DNA from: Bacteroidota bacterium
GTDB taxonomy: Bacteria; Bacteroidota; Bacteroidia; AKYH767-A; 2013-40CM-41-45
Direction of reading: 5' to 3'
NCBI GenBank assembly: GCA_004295015.1
Contig: SHNE01000053.1
Coordinates: 62,001-126,000, forward strand
Length of the DNA: 64,000 nt
Shown: in pieces, positions 1 to 8,199 of the stretch
How positions within the stretch are numbered: position 1 is the stretch's first letter
How the letters are laid out: the number at the start of each line of letters is the position of its first letter
The notes under the pieces: model-generated
Databases searched by the model: none
Seen by the model: the letters and a program-made list of their open reading frames with translations, nothing else
Told to the model about the DNA's origin: nothing
Program-made: the position numbers and the translations under genes

Positions 1-1301
1 AAAGCAGGATTTGGAAAAATTGATATGTTGATAGGACTGTTGGAATATTCTGAAATTCCTATAGGTGATAAGCTTTCCAAAGTAACTATAGGCAGATAAA
101 CCATTGAATCCAGAATATCATTGGTATCAAGAAGAAGCAAACAAGCGTCACGGTTTCCACTTCCGTAACTGCTCGTATAGCCTGCAATGGCAATTTCACC
201 TGCAGTCGTTTCAAGCATCGAGAATGATTCTTCATCCAGGTTGCCACCAAAACTATGTGGCCTGAAATTTCCAAAATTTGAATCTACCTCAACAGTAAAC
301 ATACTTTTCTGTCCAAAACCGTCTGGGTTTTTTAATCCTGATGCGATTATATCTCCATTGGCTTTGCTGATAACAGCGTTGAAATAATCATCTTTTGAAC
401 TTATTCCATGAAGTAATTTCCCTGTCCAAAGCCCTGTCGTGTCAGTTTCAATAAGCCAGAATTCACTCTTAAGTGAATCGGTATGTACAGATCCTCCGGC
501 AAGGAGAATTGTTGAAGCAGTACTTATGCAAATTGAATTAAAACGATCCTCTCCAAACTGATTATAGGTTTTTTCAAAAATCATTTGCCCATCGAAATCC
601 AATTTTACAAGGTATCCGTCAAGATTGACTCCTTCATAATATCCACAGAGGTAAAGACTATTCCCAAACACACTGACTCCGCGGAATGAATCATTGCCGG
701 CGGAACCAAAATGTCTTTGCCAGATTAAATTTCCTGATTTGTCGAGCTTAACGACCCATGCATCTGTTCCACCTGAAGAAAAACTATAACTCTCGCCACA
801 CAGGATGATATTACTATCTGGCAGTAATGTCATGTCATAAATAAAATCCCAATCGCTTCCTCCAATATATCTTTCCCATAATTTAGCTCCGAAACCATCC
901 GTCTTCGCTATATATCCATCATAACCACCTGCTCCTGCGGAATTAGAACTTCCGGCAAAGAGAAAGTTAGCATCTGAAAGTGTTACAACTGCAGTACCTT
1001 GGTCAAGATTAGAGCCACCAAGAATGGCTGACCACTTGTGCTGTCCCCGTTTATCTGTTTTAACCACATATATAGAACTATTACCCGGACCATATCCATT
1101 CGTCGTACCAACAAGAATAAATCCACTATCAGAGGTCATTGCCAAATCCCGGAATTCTTCTGTTTGTGTTCCACCGAAAGTAAAATAGCGTGCAGTGTCA
1201 TTGATGGAATAGGTCCGGACCTCTTGAAATGAATCAGAGGCTTTGCAGAATGAAACAAAATAAACCGGAAACGTAGCTAAAAAACAAAGTATGATCTTCA
1301 T
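1..1301 (-). CDS. Secreted repeat protein with T9SS type A sorting domain (C-terminus cut by window edge)
   Basis: An open minus-strand frame runs from an ATG at 1301 off the left edge with no stop, giving 433 visible codons. The N-terminus (MKIILCFLATFPVYFVSF) looks like a signal peptide. The body repeats a unit of about 55 residues of the form GG-x-DxG...DxGFILxGxTxS...DxWVxKLDxxGxxxW, which suggests a beta-propeller-like fold. The last visible residues, SPINISIFPNPA, are the typical opening of a T9SS type A sorting domain, so the protein is probably exported across the outer membrane and attached or released there. The same repeat occurs in the protein at 34737-37421. The true end lies outside the window. 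The substrate or partner is unknown. Confidence 0.85.
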   Translation of the reverse strand, partial: MKIILCFLATFPVYFVSFCKASDSFQEVRTYSINDTARYFTFGGTQTEEFRDLAMTSDSGFILVGTTNGYGPGNSSIYVVKTDKRGQHKWSAILGGSNLDQGTAVVTLSDANFLFAGSSNSAGAGGYDGYIAKTDGFGAKLWERYIGGSDWDFIYDMTLLPDSNIILCGESYSFSSGGTDAWVVKLDKSGNLIWQRHFGSAGNDSFRGVSVFGNSLYLCGYYEGVNLDGYLVKLDFDGQMIFEKTYNQFGEDRFNSICISTASTILLAGGSVHTDSLKSEFWLIETDTTGLWTGKLLHGISSKDDYFNAVISKANGDIIASGLKNPDGFGQKSMFTVEVDSNFGNFRPHSFGGNLDEESFSMLETTAGEIAIAGYTSSYGSGNRDACLLLLDTNDILDSMVYLPIVTLESLSPIGISEYSNSPINISIFPNPA

Positions 1302-1404
1302 TAGAAATCCCTGTAGGCTTATTATTATGAAAGATAAGAAATCTTTGAGGTATTAAGCAATTCAATTAAATTCCAATCTGAGATTTGCTTGTTTTTTTTG
1401 TCGG

Positions 1405-2292
1405 TTAAATGAACTGTTGGGCCACAATAAGTTCTTTGCTGCCTGCTTTGTAATCGTAAAATCCCTGTCCACTCTTAATTCCCAGATGACCTGCAGTTAC
1501 CATGTTCACCAACAGTGGACATGGAGCATATTTAGGATTTCCAAACCCTTCATGTAAAACCTTCATGATAGAAAGACACACGTCGAGACCGATAAAATCA
1601 GCAAGCTGTAAGGGACCCATGGGATGAGCCATACCAAGTTTCATGACAGTATCAATTTCTGCTACACCGGCTACTCCTTCATAGAGAGAAAGAATGGCTT
1701 CATTAATCATTGGCATGAGAATTCGGTTTGCAATAAAACCCGGGTAGTCATTTACTTCAACAGGAATTTTTCCGAGTTTCTCGCTGAGTTCATACACTTT
1801 TCTTGTTACCTCCTCAGAAGTGTTATAGCCTCTGATAATTTCAACCAGTTTCATGACAGGAACCGGATTCATAAAGTGCATGCCTATCACTTTATCCGCT
1901 CTCATTGTTTGTGCTGCGATAAGTGTTATGGATATAGAAGATGTATTCGTTGCAAGAACTGCATGTGCAGGAGAATGCTTATCAATGTCCTTGAAAATTT
2001 TACATTTCAATTCAATGTTTTCTGTGGCTGCCTCTACAACAAGATCGGCATTTTTTACTCCTTCAGCTAAACTTGAAAAAACGGATATGTTTTTCAAGGT
2101 GCTTTCTTTATCCTTTACAGTAATCTTTTCCTTGCTTAGCATTCGGTCAAGATTCTTTTCTATCGTCAGTAAAGCCTTTCTAAGGGACTCTTCAGAGATG
2201 TCAATAATATTAACCTGGTACCCGCTTTGTGCAAAAACATGCGCAATTCCATTTCCCATCGTACCGGCACCTATAACAGCAATATTTTTCAT
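1405..2292 (-). CDS. hbd: 3-hydroxybutyryl-CoA / 3-hydroxyacyl-CoA dehydrogenase
   Basis: This 295-residue protein is a stand-alone, full-length member of the short 3-hydroxyacyl-CoA dehydrogenase family. It oxidises (S)-3-hydroxyacyl-CoA to 3-ketoacyl-CoA with NAD(P) in the cytoplasm, in beta-oxidation or butyrate-type metabolism. The N-terminal Rossmann motif is GAGTMG (residues 8-13). The family signatures GMHFMNPVPVMKLVEI, with the catalytic His, and NDYPGFIANRILMPMINEA are present. The C-terminal dimerisation domain is complete and contains GPLQLADFIGLDV. No other fatty-acid gene is adjacent, so the pathway cannot be told from context. The next gene downstream is the truncated repeat protein and is probably transcribed separately. 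Confidence 0.93.
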   Translation of the reverse strand: MKNIAVIGAGTMGNGIAHVFAQSGYQVNIIDISEESLRKALLTIEKNLDRMLSKEKITVKDKESTLKNISVFSSLAEGVKNADLVVEAATENIELKCKIFKDIDKHSPAHAVLATNTSSISITLIAAQTMRADKVIGMHFMNPVPVMKLVEIIRGYNTSEEVTRKVYELSEKLGKIPVEVNDYPGFIANRILMPMINEAILSLYEGVAGVAEIDTVMKLGMAHPMGPLQLADFIGLDVCLSIMKVLHEGFGNPKYAPCPLLVNMVTAGHLGIKSGQGFYDYKAGSKELIVAQQFI

Positions 2293-2356
2293 ATGCGTAA
2301 AATTTAATAAGAATTAAAGAAGATTGATTACAATTTCAATACCTGAAACCCGCTTC

Positions 2357-3772
2357 CTATTTTCCGGATCTCTTTAGAATGATCATCACTGTGTAAATCA
2401 TGATTTTAAAATCAACGGCAAGTGACATGTTCTCAATATATATGAGGTCATATTTCAAACGTTCAACCATTTGCGTGACGTTTTCTGCGTAACCGAATTT
2501 CACTTGTCCCCAGCTTGTGATACCCGGTCGCACTTTGTGCAGATGTCTGTAATGCGGAGCTACTTGCATGATCTGATCGATAAAGTATTGTCGCTCGGGT
2601 CGCGGACCAACAATAGACATGTCTCCAACCAATACATTGAAGAACTGAGGGATTTCGTCCAGACGTATCTTTCTCATCCAACGACCAAATTTTGTCACCC
2701 GCGTATCTGCAGTGCTCGATAGTTGAGGTCCGGCTTCCTCGGCATTAGACACCATCGATCTGAACTTATAGATCCTAAAAGGTTTCCCATGTAATCCTAT
2801 CCGCTCATGACTGTAAAATAGCCCCCCTCTGGATGATAGCAATACGCCAACGGCAGTGAAGATATACAGAGGAGAGAAAACAGTTAGCACAACAAAGGAT
2901 GTTACAATATCAAACAATCTCTTTACAGACTGTTGCCAGACAGGCATAATCTCAGGTGATATTTCGATGAGTGGAGCACCAAAAATTGCGTTCATCTTAA
3001 CAGAGCCTGAGAGGATGTCGTACATATCAGGAATGATCTTGACTATCACAGGTAAATCTTCCAATTCATTGATGACTTTTCCTATGTTCTCATGTTCGGA
3101 GGATTCCAAAGCAATGATTACTTCTTCCACTTTATTCCGTGTGATAATTTCCCGAAGATTATGGATATCTCCCAGATTCGGCAAATGTTGAGCCAGGAGG
3201 TGATCATTATTCCCATCTACGTGTACAAAGCCGATAAAACGGTTTCCTTCAGTCGAAAATTCAGAATCCATCTGCTGAAGAAGATTTATAGCGTTGATAT
3301 TGCTTCCAACCATTATTGTAGGAAAACCAATTTCCTTTCGATGGATTCTTCTCACAGTTTGTGTCGAAAGAATAATTCGAAAAGTAGCTGTGAGTAAAAA
3401 ATGTAAGGCAAAGAGAGTGAAGAAGGTATGGTAATAGGTTTTGTAATTGATAACCGTATCGTCGAGCAATAATAAAAAGAAGATCAGCAGCACGCCAATC
3501 ACCGATATATATAAAGTTTGACCAAGCTCTTTCAACCGGCTCTTTCGGTAAATGTTCCTGTAGGCTCCAACTAAAGCGTATATGGCAATCCAAAATACCG
3601 GAATGAGTAATATTCCCAGGTAAAATTTCTTATCTAATACAAATACATCGTACCCGAATTTTTCAGCTTCAATAACAAGTTTTCTGTAACCATAAAACAA
3701 TCCCCATGCAAGCGTGGCGGAAAGCCAGTCTGCAATAATATGTTTCAGGGTTTGTCTCTTTTTATTCATCAA
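2357..3772 (-). CDS. Polyprenyl-phosphate hexose-1-phosphate transferase, exopolysaccharide initiation (WcaJ/WbaP type)
   Basis: This 471-residue integral membrane enzyme moves a sugar-1-phosphate from a nucleotide sugar to undecaprenyl phosphate, the first step of surface polysaccharide assembly. The N-terminal third (about residues 10-135) holds four to five hydrophobic helices. A Rossmann-like CoA-binding-type region follows (about 145-260). The bacterial sugar transferase domain starts near 280 with SVKRLFDIVTS and a membrane helix. Its catalytic core shows RIGLHGKPFRIYKFRSM and RLDEIPQFFNVLVGDMSIVG followed by PRPE. The start overlaps the stop of the upstream lipoprotein gene by 4 nt, which indicates translational coupling. 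With the Gfo/Idh gene it forms a small polysaccharide-related operon. The sugar specificity cannot be read. Confidence 0.9.
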   Translation of the reverse strand: MMNKKRQTLKHIIADWLSATLAWGLFYGYRKLVIEAEKFGYDVFVLDKKFYLGILLIPVFWIAIYALVGAYRNIYRKSRLKELGQTLYISVIGVLLIFFLLLLDDTVINYKTYYHTFFTLFALHFLLTATFRIILSTQTVRRIHRKEIGFPTIMVGSNINAINLLQQMDSEFSTEGNRFIGFVHVDGNNDHLLAQHLPNLGDIHNLREIITRNKVEEVIIALESSEHENIGKVINELEDLPVIVKIIPDMYDILSGSVKMNAIFGAPLIEISPEIMPVWQQSVKRLFDIVTSFVVLTVFSPLYIFTAVGVLLSSRGGLFYSHERIGLHGKPFRIYKFRSMVSNAEEAGPQLSSTADTRVTKFGRWMRKIRLDEIPQFFNVLVGDMSIVGPRPERQYFIDQIMQVAPHYRHLHKVRPGITSWGQVKFGYAENVTQMVERLKYDLIYIENMSLAVDFKIMIYTVMIILKRSGK

Positions 3773-4653
3773 TATAAAACTTTCAAATTGTCGAGGTAAA
3801 TGTCTGCACTGCTTGAACCCTGCGTGAGCCGGGACTTTAGGTAAATTTTATATTCAATGGCATTGTTGAATATCGCTTCTCCTTCATTAAGGTTAACATA
3901 GACTTTTTTCCATGTTGATGTAGGTCGTAAATTAAGTACCGATGACTGAACTACTCCTGAAATGGTTGTTACAAACACACCCAGACTAAACTCTTGTGTG
4001 CATTTATAATTGAGCTCAACGTAGGACTCAGTACTTATAGGAAGATAAAAAGCATTGGCAGATGCAAATTCAAAATCAGGATGTGTGATATCCATTACTA
4101 CATGACCTGAATTGCCTTCAAGAGCATTTGGGTCATTGGCCGAGGTAATGTTAAGTGTTGCTGAATTTGTCCCTGTTGGAACGAGCGTCAAACTACCATC
4201 ATCAAAATCTTCCATCTGAGCGAAAACAATTCCGTCAAGATATTTCACGGTTGGATTGATAATGTTTATTTGATTCGGCTGAAGATTTACGATCGTATCA
4301 AAAGTACTTGTCTTCGGATAAGCTGCTCTGGAACCGGAAATTCCGTTTTTTAAAATCCCGGCCCTAACACTTATTTTATGTTGGCCTTCACCTATAACAG
4401 GTATCGTAAATGGATACTCATATGTTCCCAGATAATTTCCGTCAACATAGATCCAGCCATCCACAAAAGAATTTAGGTTTGAACCTTCATCCACGTAGCT
4501 CGTTTCAAAAGAACTTGAATCGAGTTTGATATAAGCAGGAACAGGCTCTGCCGGGTTTATCACATCACAGCTATTCAGTAATACCGGAGCCGCAAGAAAG
4601 ACGATCAGTTTGAGACTCAAATAAAAGTTCAGATTTAATATACGCACGTTCAT
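3769..4653 (-). CDS. Putative lipoprotein coupled to the sugar transferase
   Basis: This 294-residue protein is not from a family I recognise. The N-terminus has a hydrophobic stretch ending in LLNSC, a lipobox with Cys29 as the predicted lipid-bearing residue. Residues about 55-100 (DGWIYVDGNYLGTYEYPFTI) resemble a PEGA-type beta domain. The C-terminal half is Thr/Ser-rich and ends SADIYLDNLKVLY, a typical closing strand of jelly-roll or carbohydrate-binding-like domains. The gene shares a 4-nt overlap with the downstream glycosyltransferase and lies 13 nt after the Gfo/Idh gene, so the three are probably one transcript. A role at the cell surface near the polysaccharide is an inference from context only. 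Confidence 0.75.
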   Translation of the reverse strand: MNVRILNLNFYLSLKLIVFLAAPVLLNSCDVINPAEPVPAYIKLDSSSFETSYVDEGSNLNSFVDGWIYVDGNYLGTYEYPFTIPVIGEGQHKISVRAGILKNGISGSRAAYPKTSTFDTIVNLQPNQINIINPTVKYLDGIVFAQMEDFDDGSLTLVPTGTNSATLNITSANDPNALEGNSGHVVMDITHPDFEFASANAFYLPISTESYVELNYKCTQEFSLGVFVTTISGVVQSSVLNLRPTSTWKKVYVNLNEGEAIFNNAIEYKIYLKSRLTQGSSSADIYLDNLKVLY

Positions 4654-4666
4654 GATGCGAAGCTTG

Positions 4667-5653
4667 TCAGGCCAGGATATTTAGTGATGAATTCAATTTT
4701 TCCATTACCTGATGGGCAACCTGTAAAGCAAGATAACCGTCTTCGATAGGAACAGGGATGGTACCATCATTCAAAATGGCCTCAGAGAATAACTCCAATT
4801 CCATTTTAATCGCATTTACTTCTTCAATTTTCGGTTGATCAAAATAAATTTGTTTGGAACCTTTTCCGTTTCCTAAATCAACGGTGATATCAAGCGGGCC
4901 GGGTTCACCAACCAGTGTTTTTAAGCGGACGACTTCAGTTTTCTTGGTTAGAAAATCAACAGAGATATAAGCATCTCTCTGGAAGAATCGACTTTTGCGC
5001 ATATTCTTGAGAGAGATTCTGCTGGCTGTTAGATTTGCCACACAACCATTATCAAACTCAATTCTCGCATTTGCAATATCGGGTGAATCACTAACTACGG
5101 CGACTCCACTGGCACTGATCCTTTTTACGGGAGAGCGGACTACACTCAAGACAATGTCAATGTCATGGATCATCAGGTCATGAATAACAGAAACGTCAGT
5201 ACCTCTTGGATTAAATTCTGCCAAACGATGTGTCTCGATAAACATAGGTTGGGAAAGAAATTTTTTGGCAGCAAGAAAGGCCGGATTGAAGCGCTCTACA
5301 TGTCCTACCTGAACCTTTACTCCGGCTTCCCTGGCAAGTGACACAAGCTTTTTTCCTTCGTCTACAGTTTGGGTAACAGGCTTTTCAATGAATACATGTT
5401 TTGATCTTTTCATCGCGAGTACAGCGTACTCAAAATGAGAAACGGTCGGTGTAACTACGTCCACTGCATCTACAAGATCCAAAAGATCTTCCGGGGAAGA
5501 AAAGGCTTCTACGCCAAATTCTTTGGCAACAGATTTGGCATGTTCAGAATTGTGATCATATATCCCAATTAGCTGTACGGTTTTAATTTCTTTTAAGAGG
5601 CGGATATGGATTTTACCCAAATGCCCGGCTCCAATTACTCCGATTTTTACCAT
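4667..5653 (-). CDS. Gfo/Idh/MocA family NAD(P)-dependent oxidoreductase
   Basis: This 328-residue cytoplasmic enzyme has a Rossmann domain starting KIGVIGAGHLGKIH and the family motif EKPVTQT near residue 95, whose Lys is the usual catalytic or cofactor-proximal residue. The C-terminal half is the alpha/beta dimerisation and substrate domain. Family members oxidise or epimerise sugars and nucleotide sugars. With the polysaccharide initiation enzyme two genes downstream, a nucleotide-sugar dehydrogenase role is plausible but unproved. It is the first gene of a likely three-gene operon. Two copies of CAAATTTA upstream give a reverse-strand TAAATTTG, a match to the Bacteroidota -7 element. Confidence 0.88.
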   Translation of the reverse strand: MVKIGVIGAGHLGKIHIRLLKEIKTVQLIGIYDHNSEHAKSVAKEFGVEAFSSPEDLLDLVDAVDVVTPTVSHFEYAVLAMKRSKHVFIEKPVTQTVDEGKKLVSLAREAGVKVQVGHVERFNPAFLAAKKFLSQPMFIETHRLAEFNPRGTDVSVIHDLMIHDIDIVLSVVRSPVKRISASGVAVVSDSPDIANARIEFDNGCVANLTASRISLKNMRKSRFFQRDAYISVDFLTKKTEVVRLKTLVGEPGPLDITVDLGNGKGSKQIYFDQPKIEEVNAIKMELELFSEAILNDGTIPVPIEDGYLALQVAHQVMEKLNSSLNILA

Positions 5654-5681
5654 GTCTCGAAAATGCGTCCCTTTAGTTGCG

Positions 5682-5698
5682 CAAATTTAGCAAATTTA
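5682..5698 (-). promoter_or_regulatory. Tandem -7 elements (TAAATTTG twice)
   Basis: Read on the minus strand, TAAATTTG occurs at 5689-5682 and again at 5698-5691, each matching the Bacteroidota -7 consensus TAnnTTTG. They lie 29 and 38 nt upstream of the Gfo/Idh start codon. No good -33 TTTG was found at the usual distance, so this is a partial promoter match. Confidence 0.4.
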
Positions 5699-5759
5699 CC
5701 AGCCTTTTATATTTATATGTTCAGCAAATTGTAATAAAAATGTTGATATTTAAGTAAAG

Positions 5760-5791
5760 TTGGGTTCAAACGAGTAGAAAGCTTAGGTTTC
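5760..5791 (+). promoter_or_regulatory. Candidate promoter of pcm
   Basis: TTG at 5760-5762, a 21-nt spacer, then TAGGTTTC at 5784-5791 (7 of 8 positions of TAnnTTTG). The spacing equals that of the promoter at 11915-11946. Transcription would begin near 5798. This would rule out a TTG start at 5793 and fits the ATG at 5814. Confidence 0.4.
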
Positions 5792-5813
5792 TTTGCAAGC
5801 TGAAGAAATAATT

Positions 5814-6476
5814 ATGATTGTGAGAGAGGATACATTGAAACATCAGGGAATGCGGAAGAAGCTCGTTGAGGCTATTCGCGAAAAAGGAATTGATGATCAG
5901 GCTGTTTTGAGTGCCATGCAGAATGTCCCGAGGCATCTGTTTTTGGATAAAGCATTTCTGGTTCAGGCTTACACAGATCAGGCGTTTAGGATAGGAGCAG
6001 GGCAGACAATCTCTCAGCCTTATACTGTTGCTTATCAAAGCTCATTGTTGCATGTAAGCAAGGGAGATAAAGTTCTCGAGATCGGGACAGGAAGTGGATA
6101 TCAAACATGCATATTGTTGGAGATGGGCGCCAAGGTTTTCAGCATCGAAAGGCAAAAGGAATTACATGATAAGGCCAAAGTATTGCTCCCTGCTTTAGGA
6201 TATTCACCTAAGTTATTCTATGGTGATGGTTTTAAAGGATTGCCGGCCTATGGACCGTTTGACAGAATTATTGTTACCTGCGGAGCTCCGTATATTCCCG
6301 AAGACTTGCTCAAACAGTTGAAGATAGGTGGGATCATGGTCATCCCTGTAGGTGAAGGTGAAGTACAGGTTATGACCACCATTTTAAAAATTGCAGAGGG
6401 TAATTATGAAAAGCACGAGTTGAAGAACTTCAGATTCGTGCCCATGTTGGAAGATAAAGAATGGGGAAAAGGATAG
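5814..6476 (+). CDS. pcm: Protein-L-isoaspartate O-methyltransferase
   Basis: This 220-residue enzyme repairs damaged proteins by methylating isoaspartyl residues with S-adenosylmethionine. Visible signatures are VPRHLF, the substrate-site region IGAGQTISQPYTVAYQ, the AdoMet loop VLEIGTGSGYQTCILLEMG, and RIIVTCGAPYIPEDLLKQLK. The length matches bacterial PCMT. I chose the ATG at 5814 because the reading frame before it has only a TTG at 5793, and a promoter-like element ends at 5791. The gene diverges from the Gfo/Idh gene and converges on susD, with a bidirectional terminator between. Confidence 0.93.
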   Translation: MIVREDTLKHQGMRKKLVEAIREKGIDDQAVLSAMQNVPRHLFLDKAFLVQAYTDQAFRIGAGQTISQPYTVAYQSSLLHVSKGDKVLEIGTGSGYQTCILLEMGAKVFSIERQKELHDKAKVLLPALGYSPKLFYGDGFKGLPAYGPFDRIIVTCGAPYIPEDLLKQLKIGGIMVIPVGEGEVQVMTTILKIAEGNYEKHELKNFRFVPMLEDKEWGKG

Positions 6477-6560
6477 ATTGCTGCAGAATTTCAGATGTGC
6501 TTGTAAACTCAGGATTTTGTATTTAACATAATAGTTTGCCGATAAGAATTAGCTGCAAAT

Positions 6561-6592
6561 AAAAAAGGCTTCCGATAGGGAAGCCTTTTTTA
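6561..6592. terminator. Bidirectional intrinsic terminator
   Basis: An A-tract, the stem GGCTTCC / GGGAAGCC around a GATA loop, and a T-tract form a symmetrical hairpin that can end transcription of pcm (plus) and of the susCD pair (minus). Confidence 0.8.
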
Positions 6593-6636
6593 TTTGTAAT
6601 CAGCTATTTACTGATTGTAATTAATTCAATTGATCA

Positions 6637-8178
6637 TCAGTTTACGTCCCACCAAAGTTTGGTTGATTGTAAATCCGGACCTTGGCCGGAAACAGCATTG
6701 GAATAATTTCCACTGTTCAGTGTTTGTTCATCCAAAGCATATTTCAATCGGGTTGGGATACCGGTTCCGTCTAAAACTCCATCAGCAGGCAGTTGAAGAA
6801 TTCCAAAATCTAACCTTCTCCATTCTGTCCATCCCTGAATTCCCTGATTGAATAAAGCGATCCACTTTTGTCTTCCGATTTTCTCCTTATAATTTGCTCC
6901 TGAACCTGCGTTAGTATAGTCTACTGAAGGTTGAGCAAGATAGGTGCTGATGTCTGTAGGACTTGCAGGTGATCCGTTTAAAGTAGTCCAGAATTCAATG
7001 CTTGCAGTAACTCCGGCATCATAGTGACCTTGTGCTCCTGAAATTCCGGCATAGCCTCTCTCAGCTGCCTCAGCCAACATGAATTCCACCTGTGCATAAT
7101 CCATAAATATTCCCGGAAGTGATGCTGAATAGAACAAAGCGGAAGGTTGGGAAACGCTACTGTTTGCAGTAGATGCAGCATTAGCCTCGCTTAAACCGTA
7201 AACTTCTCCAACATATGTGCTTGTTGCTGTAGCCTGAGCATAAAAGCAAGGCAGGCGAGGATCATTATCTGCCACAAGTCGATCAAGCATAATATTACTC
7301 GCAGCATAATCGATACGCTTATCAATGACTTTGTTATAATAAAGTGGGTTCGCATCATTGCCTTCACCATATGCAAACAATGCATTATCAGCATTTGAAT
7401 CAAAGGCCCCTGCATTTACAGCTTCAGTAAAGGCAGTTTGTGAAAGACTGGCATTTACATCGGCAATTCTGAGTGCTACTCTCATTTTTAGAGAGTTTCC
7501 GAATTTTTTCCAGAGTGACATATCGCCGCCATAAATGAGGTCGCCATCCGGTCCGGCCTCACCCACATTAATTAATGCAAGTGCACCGTTCAACTCAGAG
7601 ATTAAGCCTGAATAAATTTCGCTCTGGCTATCATACTTTGGCGCTCTGTTGTTATTAGGGTCTAAGGCTTGTGAATAAGGAAGGCTTCCCCAAGTATCAG
7701 TCATGTTTTGTAACAGCCAAACCCGAAGCATCGTTGCAACAGCAATTTGATTATCAGGAAATCCTACAGCTGAAGATCCACCCGGATCTGATTTACAATT
7801 AGCAATGATTCGATTCAATTCGAACAGGCCTCCAACATTTAATGTTCCTGTTCTTCTTCCGGCTTGATTACCTCCGGCATAGAATAAACTGAAATATGAA
7901 TTGGTTAGGTTTGTTCTGAACTGATAACGGCTTTCAGATGAATACTGGTTTGATGACAAGTACTGAGCAAGCTGGTTGCCCACATTCGTTCCCCACCAAA
8001 TATCGAATGTATTATCTGATAATCCTCTTTGAGCTCCTGCCAGATAATAACTGTTTGGAACGTCTTCCGGATTGTCAGGGTCATTATTTATTTGTTCAAA
8101 ATTCTTCTCACACGAACTTAGCATGATGCTTGTCCCCAAGGTGAGAAAAAGGCCGATATATTTTATTGATTTTTTCAT
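6637..8178 (-). CDS. SusD/RagB-family outer-membrane lipoprotein
   Basis: This 513-residue protein is the surface ligand-binding partner of the SusC-type transporter that precedes it. The N-terminus MKKSIKYIGLFLTLG... ends in the lipobox MLSSC (Cys23). FEQINNDPDNPEDVPNSYYL followed by AGAQRG is typical of the SusD-like subgroup of about 500 residues that carries NPN/DPN-type N-terminal motifs. The C-terminus contains KIGRQKWIALFNQGIQGWTE, the usual late SusD helix. It lies 21 nt after susC in the same operon. No glycosidase, protease or other degradative gene flanks the pair, so the substrate (glycan, peptide or other) cannot be assigned. Confidence 0.93.
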   Translation of the reverse strand: MKKSIKYIGLFLTLGTSIMLSSCEKNFEQINNDPDNPEDVPNSYYLAGAQRGLSDNTFDIWWGTNVGNQLAQYLSSNQYSSESRYQFRTNLTNSYFSLFYAGGNQAGRRTGTLNVGGLFELNRIIANCKSDPGGSSAVGFPDNQIAVATMLRVWLLQNMTDTWGSLPYSQALDPNNNRAPKYDSQSEIYSGLISELNGALALINVGEAGPDGDLIYGGDMSLWKKFGNSLKMRVALRIADVNASLSQTAFTEAVNAGAFDSNADNALFAYGEGNDANPLYYNKVIDKRIDYAASNIMLDRLVADNDPRLPCFYAQATATSTYVGEVYGLSEANAASTANSSVSQPSALFYSASLPGIFMDYAQVEFMLAEAAERGYAGISGAQGHYDAGVTASIEFWTTLNGSPASPTDISTYLAQPSVDYTNAGSGANYKEKIGRQKWIALFNQGIQGWTEWRRLDFGILQLPADGVLDGTGIPTRLKYALDEQTLNSGNYSNAVSGQGPDLQSTKLWWDVN

Positions 8179-8199
8179 AGCTGTTTTTTTCGTTTGAGG

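Noticed and set aside
1624-2317. Two overlapping plus-strand frames of about 150 codons
   Set aside because: They lie wholly opposite the well-supported 3-hydroxyacyl-CoA dehydrogenase gene and show no domain, signal peptide or sensible composition.
5793-5813. TTG start for pcm
   Set aside because: A promoter-like element ends at 5791, so transcription would begin after this codon. The ATG at 5814 gives the normal family N-terminus.
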